Assembly (NCBI RefSeq): GCF_030272615.1
Contig: NC_081414.1
Span: forward strand, 304,446,164 to 304,510,163
Direction: 5' to 3'
Source of the DNA: Cryptomeria japonica
Lineage: Eukaryota > Streptophyta > Pinopsida > Cupressales > Cupressaceae
Length of the DNA stretch: 64,000 nt
The notes below the pieces were generated by a model that worked only from the letters and a program-made list of their open reading frames with translations, made no database searches and was not told where the DNA came from. Shown in pieces: positions 35,576 to 46,971 of the stretch. The position numbers were made by a program, and so were the translations under genes. How positions within the stretch are numbered: position 1 is the stretch's first letter; each line of letters starts with the position of its first letter.

Positions 35576-36909
35576 ATATCTTTGCCTACAATAGTGAGAG
35601 GAACATAGGCTGAGGACATGAACATCTAGGTGCAGTTCGGGAACTTCAGAAACTTGCAGAGCAACTGTCAATATGTTTATTTGAAGGCAAGAAATTAACA
35701 TATGTAAAACAAGAAAATCAAAACATGGAACGATGCTCCTGCAACATTGGTGAACATGTATATTGCACCTTATACCCATTAAAAGTCTTAACATCTCATG
35801 TAGTTGATAATGAAGTAGCCCCAATGCTATTAACATACTTACTCTACATCTTGCATTTAAACTTGGATTGCAAGTAAGTTACAACCCAATAAATAAAGGA
35901 AATAGGCAACAACTCACACATACACTTTATTTCACGAATGAATGCCATTAAAATCTCTTTCAATAATAGAGAAACACATATTATTCACTTTTATTATAGT
36001 TTAACACCAATCATCGCTTCCAAAGAAACAACCCAAGGAATTTTTTTTTTAAAACTCATATTGGTTATTCTCAAGTCATGCTTTTCCATTATAAGACTTG
36101 CTGATGAAAAATATCTTAAACAAAATTTCTCTTCTAATACACAACAAAACTTCTCAACCAAAACATAATATAGTATTTCTTGAACTATTATATCTAGACA
36201 ATCATGTGTTTCTTACTAGAAGTATTATAATGGAAAAAAGATAACAAAGTCTTTCTCTAGCATACAATAGAAGTTTCAATAAATATGTAGTCAAATGACT
36301 CTTATGGTAACATATCAAAATAACCAAGTGATCCTTAATAGAGTTTTGCCCCAAAAAAAGGGAAACATCAACAAAAGGCTTGCTTTCCACGCTATATTGG
36401 CATCATGAAGCCTCATGAGCTCTAGCCAAACCCCTGAGCAAGAAGAACATTATGTCACCATTAAGATCAATGGTGATAGCTTATTCATGAACCAAATTTA
36501 CTCATTATAAAAACACATCACTCTAGCACTTTTTCTAACCCATTTCTCTAGTGACACAATAAGATAGAACAAGCAACTTCATGAAAACTATGTATATATA
36601 TAAAAAAACTTATCTCTCTATAGCTCCATATGATGATATCCTTCCTTCTCTCCAAACTATCTCCTCCACTTTTCTTCACCTCACAATTTCTACAAAAGGA
36701 GAAGTAGGCAATGCCAAAATCCTCCTTCACCATGAGGTATATAGAAATTCAAAACCAACATTTTCTCCCACAAGTGCTCACACATGTGTGAGACCTTAGG
36801 AACTATGCGACTGTGTAATTGTAAACTCTTTTCCAAACCACTTACAAGGTAGATCATGCATACATGATCCTTGTTTCCAATCCCAAGTTCATTAATGAAA
36901 TTTGGGGAG
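35576..36909. other. Region upstream of the Copia relic; probably includes its LTR
   Basis: By position this should contain the 5' LTR of the minus-strand Copia relic, but I could not locate both ends. No coding sequence. The last ten bases before 36910 are purine-rich and abut the chromovirus LTR. Confidence 0.35.
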
Positions 36910-37278
36910 TGGTGTGGCAGAGCACCTAGCTCAAAGTTGTCTTTTCTTGCATTTTAGAGTTTTTGTGTGATTTCAAGTTATTTTATGCTGTAATAAGGTG
37001 GAATAAATCCTATGATCCTTTTTTAAGCCATAGTTTGGTTGTCCACACTTTTGTTCTGCTCAGGATCCAAAATTGTCATTATCTTGAAATGTTGTCAAAA
37101 TGCCAATTTTTGGTTTGTACCAAGTGGATACCTAGAAACTTTCTAGAATGTTTGGAAATGGTTTAAATCCATTGTGGGATTCCATTTGAGTGATGTTTCA
37201 GGCCTTGAGAGCCTTGGAGTGTGTTTTTGCACTCATAGGTAAAAGTTGTCAAAAATTGGTCATGACAACTTTTGCATT

Positions 37279-37387
37279 AGCAAGTTACTGGTTCGGGTTC
37301 GGGCACCGGTTTGGGTTCGAAGAACCCGGTATGCTGGTACGACAAAATTTTGAAAAGGGGTTTGGGTTTGTTAGTACAAAAACATTT

Positions 37388-37478
<91 letters not shown>

Positions 37479-40400
37479 GAAGCCTATAAGCATGAATTAA
37501 AATTTGCATGTCACATAGCATCATATAAAAAATAAAACAAACATAAACTTGTAATAATAGCATCATGATCGTACCATAATAGCATAATATACATCAAGTT
37601 TAATATCAAAATGACAAAATATTCAAGTATCATTGTTTCAACTTTCAACAATATAAACTTAAAGTTTAATCATAAAATGGATCATCTAATTCATCCTCCT
37701 CCTCCTCCTCCTCCTCCTCATTGACATTGACATTAGATGAGCCAATGCCACTTGCACTTGCACTATAAGTTGGCTCAATTTCTGATTCATCAAGTGTCAA
37801 TGCAAGAAGCTGAGAAGCAGGAGCATCCAAATCAGTATGCTCTGGCTCTATATCTCACATCTTTGTTTCCCCTTGTGTGTAGTCACATTGTTTGTGTGAA
37901 AGAAGATGTAGGTTGGAATGCACATATACTAAATTCTCCTCTCTTTTTGATAGCACCCTATTGCGCTTTACTGAGTGGATGAAAGAGTATGTGCTCCAAT
38001 TTCTTTCTGAAGCAGATGAACTAGCAACCTATGAAGACAAAGTAAACAATTAAAGTTATACAATAATAAAAATAAAATTACTAGCAACCTATGAAGACAA
38101 AGTAAACTATAAATAAACTAAAATTCGTAAATTAAAAATTTTAATTAATTAAACTTACTTGTGATAAAACTTTTATAGCAAGGGGTTGTAGGTGTTGGAA
38201 GCATGTGCCATGGAAGTACCACCAGCTATGAGCATCCTTCTTGGATCTATGACGAAGTGCATCAACACTTAGACCATTCCCATTTGCGAATTCTATGAAC
38301 TCATTTGTAACAACATCTTGCAAATCATCATCGGGATATAGTCTAAGAAACATTGCCTTGTACCCATCAGATACTTCTAGATCTCTCCATGGTGGAATCC
38401 TTCCTGGTTTATCAAGAAACTGATTGCTATAGTACTTAGGTGTCAAGGCATAGGAAAGAAGGTGCAAAGGAGTGGTCATCTTATTCCACCCTTTCTACAA
38501 TAATTACTTCTAGTTCTTTGAAGAATTTCTCCTGGGGATGATTCTCTTTTTCATTTATAGCAACCTTTATTTTTTCAAGCATTGAGTCAATGCCATCATA
38601 AATCTCACCTATACAAGGCCTATCCATGTCTATATAGCGAATCATGCTCATGATGGGCTCCATGATACTTAGGAGATATGTAACAAGATCCCACCATTTC
38701 TCATTCAATATTCTATCCCTAATTTTTTCTGCCCTCTCAGTGCTACACTGCTTCCATACAGTCCAATTGGTGTTGATCACCATATTGCATAGTGCCACTC
38801 TAACTTTCACAAGTCGTCTTAAGATGATTGTGTTTGATGCAAAACAAGTCTCAGCAACCTATAACACAATTTAATGCCAAATGATTAAAAAATAAAGCCA
38901 AACTTTAAAGAAGAATACACAATATAGCTTACACAATGATATTATGAACATTGAAAATTAAAAAAATAAGAAAATGTAAAATTAAATTACTATTTCACTT
39001 ACCTTCAATAGCTCCAAATTCGAATAGGTTCTAAAAATCCCTTGAGACATGTGGTGGTTTGTGATGAAAATCTAGATGTCCTCAGCCTCTGCATACACAT
39101 CTTTGATCCATTTTATTTTTTGCCCAATCCTTTGTAGCATAAGATTGAGTCAATGTACTGCACAAGGTGTCCAAAAGATGTGATCATAGCATTTCTCAAC
39201 CAACAGCTCTACAATTTTTTGTATTGTCCGTTATGACTTGGACAACATTGCGGGGTCCCACAGACTCAATGGTAGAGATGAGAATTTCTGCAGTAAATTG
39301 GCCATCTTTTATTTGGCCCTCACAATCCAAAGCTCTCAAAAAAATTGCCCGTTTAGGGGACACCACTATGACATTGATGAAGGGATGATTTTTAGCATCT
39401 TTCCACCCATTTGAAACAATTGTTACACCTGTCTCAACCCATGAATCCCTTATGGGTTTCAATGCATCTTCAACCCTCTTCACCTCTTTCTCCAATAATG
39501 TTCCATGTAACTTCTCATAACTGGGGTCCTTATACCCTCTTGGAGCCTCATTAACACTTTTTATCATTTGCTTTCAATATGGGGAGCGAACAACATTGAA
39601 TGACAACCCATTTGCATAAATGCACCTTACTATATCTTCGTCAGCATTGTCTCTACTCTCATTTTGGAATGCGGTTTCTAAAGGCCCCTTTGTTCTTTTA
39701 CATGTCAAGGGTGGTTCATTTTGAGGTTCATTTGTGGCAAAGAAGGGGTGGTCTTCTACTACAATACTAGGATTATAAGGGCCTTGCATTCCCTTTGTTT
39801 TCTTTGATGCGGTTTGGTTCAATCTATGGGCTTCCCTCTCTTCTACAGCCTCATGCTCCATAATATATTTCATCACTGTCTCATCTGGTATAGGTTTACC
39901 ATTTTTTCCAGGGCATTTTTTGATGCCTCTTCCTTTTATTCCACAGAAATGGCCTACCACCGGATAATATGAACTATTATGTTCAATATCATATCCATGA
40001 CATTTCCAACGGAATCCCCCACCTCCTAGAAGTTGTTTTATAATGTCCACATATTTCCATAAGGGAGAATTTGGATCATTTCTTGTTTTGCAATTATTTG
40101 TTCATTGCCAATGGAGGAAGATGTAGATGTCATTCTAGTTCCTATGGCAAGAAATAATATATATTCAAAAACAAAAACTAAATAATGAAAAAAAATTCAA
40201 GTTTCATGTTTGACAATTTGTGAAACAAAAATAGTTGGAAAAAAATGTTTAAAAACCTACCTCTTGCAACCAATGGAAGCTTGACAATGTATGGAAATGA
40301 TGTTGCAACACTTGTTGAAGCTTCAAAAATCAATCTTCAACTCCTCCTCTTTGATCTTGGAAGCCAAATTTTGTTCACCCTTTCTTCAACCTGCTCTCAT

Positions 40401-40753
40401 AAAAATTTTGTTTCCAACACAAATGAGGTGAAATGAGTAAATAAAATATTTTAGAAGTTACTTTTAGGTTATAAATTTCACTTTTTAGAAGGTGGAATTC
40501 AAAAAAAAATTAAATTTGCCATATTTTTGGACTTTATGGGTCACCCAACTGCCCAGGTTCGACCTGGGTCTGCCCAGGTTTGACCCGGGTTCGACTAGGT
40601 TTGACCCGAGTTGAACCACATATGGCTTTTTCGAACCCTGGTCGAACCGAGTTCGAATCAGACCCGATCGAACTGGACCTGTACCATGGACCCGGTCGAC
40701 CAGGACCCGTACCAGTACCAGGGGGGCCCAGAGGCGAACCTGATAACCTAGAG
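37279..40753 (-). mobile_element. hAT-superfamily transposon (hAT-2) inside the chromovirus LTR
   Basis: Coding on the minus strand with introns. BED-like N-terminus near 40110-39950 (SPLWKYVDIIKQLLGGGG); the second finger Cys is replaced by Tyr. DUF659 block 39567-39196 (GVTIVSNGWKDAKNHPFINV, ITDNTKNCRAVG), then WTPCAVH near 39165. A middle block follows (VALCNMVINTNWTVWKQCS, 38810-38481), with a frameshift near 38485 into MTTPLHLLSYALTPKYYSN. The dimerisation end ASERNWSTYSFIHSVKRNR (about 38010-37960) leads into a Glu-rich tail. Imperfect inverted ends: CAAGTTACTGGTTCG at the left against TAGGTTATCAGGTTCG read inward from the right. No clean 8-bp target duplication was found. It has a frameshift and lost motifs, so it is inactive. 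Confidence 0.8.
37392..37474. repeat. (TA)n microsatellite
   Basis: About 40 TA units near the left end of hAT-2. Open frames through it are artefacts. Confidence 0.95.
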
Positions 40754-41886
40754 TTTTAGGCAAAAGTTGTCCATGATGGAAATATCGTTGGATGTTTATT
40801 GGAACCAACTTAAAATGGTGTATAAAACCTTCTAAGCATATCCAATAACAGGTTAATCAACTTTTGGTTTGCATTCAATTCATTTGTTAAGGGTTTCCTA
40901 TGCTTTTCCTCACGTTTGGATTGTTTTTGCTTTGATTTTCTAATTTTGTATAACTTGTATGGTCTAGTATGGTGCCCATAATAGAAGAGAAAGTTAGGAT
41001 TTTGTTTTATCTTTCCAGCAAGTATAATATGAAGGTTTGAAGTGCCTTGGATAAAAAGTTATCACTGTTTTTGTAAAAGTTGCTCACAAACCCTTGAAAC
41101 TTGGGGTTTTGATTGAAAAAATGCATTTTACCTGAGCATCCATGAATGGAACAAGTTGAAATCTAGTGGATGGCTTGGGTAGGCTCTGTAAATATTTTTA
41201 GAGTAGGTTTTTTGTGTTTTTGCAGGCCACAAGGAGGAGAATGGGTGAGATGAATAACACACAAGCTTGTAGCTAGTGTGTGGGGGCAGCAAAAATTTCT
41301 CATTTTCAGTGCCATGGAGAAGTGACACCCCAGCAACCCATAGTGTTTTGGAAAGGTCTATGAGTGTTCTAAAATAATCCAATTTTTTTTGGGTTGGCGA
41401 TTGTTACGGGTGAAGAGTTTGGAGCACATCTTCCAAAACTACCTGGAAGCCCTAAACCCCTTAAAAATAGCTCTTTTTCAGTAACCCTAGTTGTACAACA
41501 AACTTAGATGGGAAATTGAGTGATCTTCGTTAACTTCCAAATGGGTATTTGAATATGTAAAAATATCTAGGGGTTGTTAGGAAAATTTGGGTAAAAGACC
41601 AAAAAACAATCAAAGAAGGGCTAGTCAATTAGGCCTAATAGCAGCCGATAGAAGCAAGTTGAAAGCCTATGGCTTGGGAGGAAGGTGTAGACCTTGTAAA
41701 CACATAAAATGACCTTGAACATACCTTCACAACATAACCACAGTCTTTAAACATGATGTTAGAGTGAAGATCCTTGGTGGAGGTCTTTGGAGTCTAGTTG
41801 GAGCTTTGGGAACCTAGTAGGAGACCATCTCAAAATAAGAGATTTGGGTTAGAACCAACAAGAAACCTCAAGAGGCTATACCCAGG

Positions 41887-43146
41887 TGTAGCGTCCTAAA
41901 ATTGTGACACTTGCAATTTCGACCGCATTTGGGTCTGCACGATGGCGACGCAACACTGAACCTGAATGGAGACCCCGAAACTTGTCCACGACACCAAAAA
42001 CTGCATTTTCAAGCACCTTGGCCTGAACCTCCTTTGCACCCTGCTGTCTCGGGAGGTGGGACCAGAGTGCCCAGCGCCCTGGTCCTTCAGGACCAGGGTG
42101 CCCAGCGCCCTGGTCCCCCAGGACCATGGCGCCCAGCGCCCTGGTCCCTGGGTCCTATTTTGGGCCCGGTCTCTTTTGGACTTCGGGTCTTTATGTTTGC
42201 AAATTGGAAAATTTTCTTTCCTGGTCGGCCTAAGGTCAGGAAAATCAGTCTATCAGCCCTAATTGACAAGTATATAAACTACATTTTCCTCTTTCATTCG
42301 ACATGATGGAAAAAGCGTGGATATTATACTCAAGCATTCAAGCATTCAAGCATTCCTTCAAGCAATTGATCATTTCAAGTCTCCATTCAAGGCTAAGTGT
42401 TGCATTCAAGACAAGGATTCAACCATTGAAGAGGAGATCACTTACTACATACTACTACAACATACAACATACAACATCTATACCTTCGCACATAAGGATA
42501 CAAACATCCTTACAACAAGGTATTAGTACTTGTTTTACATTACAAACATTTACATTTACAGCATTGCTCATTTCTTGGTTAATTCCAAAACCGGGGTTTG
42601 ACCTAAAGGCAAACCCCTAATCCCTAACCCCCCAATCGTCTTCGCTTTTCTGTGTGTAGGTTGCAGGTACGCGACTGAAATTGAAGATTTGGAATCCTTG
42701 TGCAGAGACGAATAGATCCGCCTTCGTTTTGCGGATTTTTTGGAGGACCGTGGCGCCAGGCGCCATCGTCCCGACAACTTTTGCTCAAATTTGCAGGACA
42801 GCGCCGTATCGACATTTTATTGCTAATTCCAGGTCCGCAGCTTCATCCTATATCCCTATCTCAGTTTATAAGCGAATCTTTGTCACTTTCTATGCATTCC
42901 TAGCTTAATTTTTCCATCAACATTCTTTACAAAAGAGGGTAGCCTTGCTTTCTTAACCCTTGAAACACATTTAGCATCCAATCTTGCATTGTGTGGGATT
43001 GGATCTTGTGGGTTTCAACCCCTCTTTTGAATGTAAAGTCTCTCCCCTAAGTGAAAACCATCAACCCTAGTGAATCTCCCTTCTCTCTCCTTGGAGTTGG
43101 AAGAGGGGAGAGCAACTAGGGTTCGATCGCGATTTTCCGCTTTACA
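41887..43146 (+). mobile_element. Solo LTR 3 (family X), TSD CCAGG
   Basis: 1260 bp, begins TGTAGCGTCC and ends CGCTTTACA, with CCAGG at 41882-41886 and 43147-43151. It is the longest of three family members. A TATATAAA box at 42271-42278 gives the orientation. It contains a GC-rich block of tandem inverted units (about 42066-42152, core GCGCCCTGGTCC/GGACCAGGG). A short TTCAAGCATTC-type repeat lies near 42335. It inserted into the chromovirus 5' LTR. Confidence 0.85.
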
Positions 43147-43299
43147 CCAGGAGGAAAGCCAATAGAGTTTAGGCCTTGGAGGTCTAAGGAGTGTACCCTA
43201 ACAAGTTACCTTGGAGAAACTTGAGTAGAAGGGTGAGTTGAAGAGTTGGGGTGAGTAAGGGTGAATTGGAGAGCTAAGCACAAGATCTCTGCATTACAA

Positions 43300-43312
43300 T
43301 GGTACTAGAGCC
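43300..43312 (+). other. Primer-binding site, initiator Met tRNA type
   Basis: TGGTACTAGAGCC differs little from the TGGTATCAGAGC form complementary to tRNA-iMet. It follows the TTACA end of the 5' LTR by one base and precedes gag by 54 bases. Confidence 0.7.
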
Positions 43313-43366
43313 ATTCTTTGAAAGATTTGGTGTATGTTAGATTATGAAGAATCATAAGCAATTTCA

Positions 43367-45961
43367 ATGTCTCCAAAGGCAATGACTCTAGAAGCCATCC
43401 GACAGATGGTGGTAGAGATGATAGAAGGATTGAAGGATACAGAAGGAAGCAGAGGAACCAAAGAGGCAAAGAAGGAGAAGGGAAAGGTTAAGACAGAATG
43501 GGGTGATGAGACTGATGAAGAAGTGGAAGATAGAGAGGAACCAACAACTGTAGCTATGCCTCAAGACCAAAAGTTATTCCTAGATGCAGTCAAATCCATT
43601 TCTAAGGACAATTTGGATGGATTACCCACATATGGATGAAACCTCAATGGAGAAGAGATGGTCTTGAAGAATCTAAAAAAGGCACAACTCAAAATCGACC
43701 TTGAAAAGTGTGAGTTTCTCAAGACTGAACTTGTATATCTTGGTTTTGTCATTTCACAAGGTTGTCTAAAAATGGATCCTAGTAAGGTTGAGGCAATCCT
43801 TAGTTGTCCTACCCTTAAAAATATCAGTGATGCTAGGAGCTTTCATGGGTTAGCATCCTTTTATAGGAAGTTTGTAAGAAACTTTAGTCATGTGTGTGCT
43901 CCTATGCTCAATACTATCAAAGGGGGAGTCAAGTGTCAGTTTAGGTGGTCAGAGGAGGCCCAAAAGGGATTTGAGTTGTTGAAAAAGAAGATAGTTGAGT
44001 TACCTACCCTTAGGTTACCTGATTTCAATCAGTTATTTACAGCTGAGAGTGATGTTAGTCAAAGAGCAATAAGGGCTTTTTTGAGTCAAGAGGGTCTTCC
44101 CATAGCCTTTTTCCCTGAAAAGTTGAATGAAGAAAAATAAAAGTAATCTGTGTATGAATTGGAGTTGTATGCCATGGTGCAAGCCTTGAAGAAGTGGCAT
44201 CAGTACTTGCTGCCCAAAGAGTTTGTGGTTTATACTGACAACCATGCCCTTAGTTTTCTCAATGGACAAGAGAAGTTGAATCAGAAGCACCTCAAGTGGG
44301 TAGAATACCTACAATCTTATACCTTCACTATCAAGCATAATAAGGGCACCTCAAATAAAGTTGCTAAAGAACTCAGTAGGAGATTCATGACCATACAAGA
44401 GGTTAAATTGCACAATGTGGGGTTGGAGGAGTTGAGAGACCTCTACAAAGAAGACACATATTTTGCTGATATATATGCTACATGTTCTAATTTTTCTAAC
44501 ACTTCTCATGTTTCCTAGTCAAAGTATATGATATAGGAATGTTTTTTGTTTAAAGGACATCTCCTTTGTATACCCCAATTCTCTATGAGATAAAACATCA
44601 TTCAAGAGAAACATCAAGGGGGTCTAGGAGGTCATTTTGGCAATGATAAAACAATGGAGCAGGTTAGTCGGTTCTACTATTAGCCCAAGTTGCAATCAGA
44701 AGTAAGGAGATTTGTTGAAAAATGTGCCATATGTCAGAGATCAAAAGGATCAGCAAGTAATGCAGGTTTATATCAGCCCTTAGTCATACCCCAAAGGCCT
44801 TGGGAATGTTTGAGCATGGAGTTTGTGTTGGGTTTACCAAGAACACCAAGAGGATTTGATAGTGTTTATGTGGTGGTAGATAGGTTTACCAAAATGGCTC
44901 ACTTCATCCCTTGTAAGAGTACCAATGATGCCACCTATATTGCAGGTCTTTTCTTCAAAGAAATAGTAAGAATCCATGGACTCACAGTTAGCATTGTGAG
45001 TGATAGGGATGTTAATTTTTTGACTCACTTCTGGAGAACATTATGGAAGAAGTTGGGTACTAGACTCTCATTTTCATTTGCCTACCATCCACAATCAGAT
45101 GGTCAGACTGAGATGGTCAATAGGTCCTTGGGTAATCTCCTAAGATGTCTCACTAACCAGCATGGTTAGACTTGGGACTTGGTGATCAACCAAGCAGAAT
45201 ATGCATACAATGATTCACTCAACCAGAGCACATGTAAAAGTCCATTAGAAATTGTTTATGGAATGCATCCTAGAGGTGCCTTAAAAATTAGTGATATTAG
45301 TACAATGACCCACAAGAGTTCTAAAGGAGAGATTTTTGCTGATGGTATTAAGAAAATTCATGACAAAGTACGATAGTCCTTGCAACAAAAATTAGAAAAA
45401 TATAAGGAACAAGTTGATCAATCAAGAAGGAACTTGCAATTTAAGGTTGGAGACTTAGTTTTGTCTTATCTTAGAAAGGAAAGATTTCCAAAAGGACATC
45501 CAACCAAGTTGATGATGAAGAATACTGGGCCACTCAAGATTGTGCATAAGTTTGGCCAAAATGCCTATGAGGTTGAACTACCTCCTTCTTTGGCCATTTC
45601 TCCTATTTTTAATATTTGTGACTTGTATCCCTATAGAGGAGAATCTCAGACCTCTTAGATGGATAACACATTGCAATCTGAAGAGGATTGGGTGAAGGAT
45701 TTAGCAGTTAGTCAACCGGTTCAGTTGGAAAGCATCTTGGATACCAAGGTGATCAAGAAGACAAGAAAGGGCATTTGCAAACATTATCTTGTGAAGTGAT
45801 AAGGTCTACCTGATTCAGAAGCTATGTGGATGTCAGAAGTTGACATAATTCATCATGGAGTGCAACTAGCAGACCTGATAACTCAAGGGACTCAAGTTCC
45901 ATGCCCCAAGGGAGTATGGTGCATAGCACCTAGCTCAAAGTTGTCTTTTATTGCATTTTAG
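43367..45961 (+). pseudogene. Chromovirus gag-pol, internally deleted but frame-preserved
   Basis: One reading frame runs through all recognisable parts. Gag N-terminus (MSPKAMTLEAIRQMVVEM to GLPTYG) passes via a TGA at 43637 directly into the RT end (KKAQLKIDLEKCEFL, VYLGFVISQGCLKMDPSKVE). The gag C-terminus, protease and most of RT are deleted. RNase H follows (ESDVSQ, YELELYAMVQ, YTDNHAL); its last acidic residue is changed (KVAKELSRR). The integrase has HHCC (KHQGGLGGHFG, CAICQ) and DDE residues in VVVDRFTKMAHF, SDRDVNF and HPQSDGQTEMVNR. A chromodomain ends it (ILDTKVIKKTRKGICKHYLV), broken by TGA-TAA at 45797-45802. Stops include 44138, 44516, 44531, 44600, 44672, 45167, 45374 and 45656. 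The frame closes at TAG 45959, inside the 3' LTR. Confidence 0.85.
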
Positions 45962-46806
45962 AGTTTTTGTGTGATTTCAAGTTATTTTATGTTGTAATAA
46001 GGTGTAATAAATCCTATGATGTTTTTTGAAGCCATAGTTTGGTTGTCCACACTTTTGTTGTGCTCAAGATCCAAAATTGTCATTATCTTGAAATGTTGTC
46101 AAAATGTCAATTTTTGGTTTCTACCAAGTGGATGCATGGAAACTTGCTAGAATGTTTGGAAATGGTTTAAATCCATTGTGGGATGCCATTTGAGTGATGT
46201 TTCAGGTCTTGAGAGCCTTGGAGTGTGTTTTTGCACTCATAGGTAGAAGTTGTCAAAAATTGGTCATGACAACTTTTGCATTTTTAGGAAATAGTTGTCC
46301 ATGAAGGAAATGGCATTGGAAGTTGGTTGGAACTAAATTAAAATGGTGTATAAAACCTTATAAGAATATCAAATAACAGGCTAATCAATTTTTGGTTTGC
46401 ATTCAATTCATTTGTCAAGGGTTTCCTATGCTTTTCCTCACGTTTGGACTGTTTTTGCTTTGATTTTCTGCTTTTGTACAACCTGTACAGTCTGGTACAA
46501 TGCTCATAATAGAAGAGGAAGTTAGGAATTTTTTTTATCTTTCCCACAAGTATAATATGAAGGTTTGAAGTGCCTTGGATCAAAAGTTATCACTATTTTT
46601 GTAAAAGTTGCTCACAAACCCTTGAAACTTGGGGTTTTGATTGTAAAAATGCATTTTACTTGAGCATCCACGAATATAACAAGTTGCAACCTAGTGGATG
46701 GCTTGGGTAGGCTCTGTAAATAGTTTTAGATTAGGTGTTTTTTTTTTGTAGGCAACAAGGAGGAGAATGGGTGAGATGAATAACACACAAGCTTGTAGCT
46801 AGTGTG
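45904..46806 (+). repeat. Polypurine tract and truncated 3' LTR of the chromovirus
   Basis: CCCCAAGGGAG (45904-45914) acts as the polypurine tract. The LTR begins TGGTGCATAGCACC at 45917. Homology to the 5' LTR ends at GCTTGTAGCTAGTGTG (46806), so roughly the last 750 bases are missing. The 160 bases from 46807 to the next element do not match it. Confidence 0.8.
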
Positions 46807-46971
46807 AATTGTGAGATGGATTGATGTGGGTTGATTTTAAAATAGTGTGCAAGAATATGTCGAAAGAAGGAGTGTGAATTTGAGTTTGTGATGAGATTTG
46901 ATGATAATATCCTTTAGTTTGACATAGTTTTGAGATAGTAAATGTGTGAGTTGTGTTTTCCATGATATTGT

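Larger units (their letters stand above)
36910..43298 (+). repeat. 5' LTR of the chromovirus, in three pieces
   Basis: Starts TGGTGTGGCAGAGCACC, ends TTACA just before the primer site. Comparison with the 3' LTR shows continuous homology across the gap 37278/40754, which dates the hAT insertion after this element. The second gap (41887-43146) is a solo LTR with its own target duplication. Combined LTR length is about 1.65 kb. Confidence 0.8.
36910..46806 (+). mobile_element. Ty3/Gypsy chromovirus, decayed, with nested insertions
   Basis: 5' LTR pieces at 36910-37278, 40754-41881 and 43152-43298, split by a hAT element and a solo LTR; then primer site 43300, fused gag-pol 43367-45961, polypurine tract 45904-45914, and a 3' LTR from 45917 cut off at 46806. 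The two LTRs align closely from TGGTG...AGCACCTAGCTCAAAG onward. A C-terminal chromodomain places it with the chromoviruses. Without the two guests it would be about 5.2 kb. It sits in intron 7 of ALDH copy B on the same strand as that gene. Confidence 0.85.

Noticed and set aside
37271-40760. 8-bp target duplication for hAT-2
   Set aside because: The flanks (TGCATTAG and GAGTTTTA) do not match well enough to claim one.
46807-46966. Continuation of the chromovirus 3' LTR
   Set aside because: The sequence after 46806 does not match the 5' LTR after the same point (41281 onward), so the LTR is truncated here.
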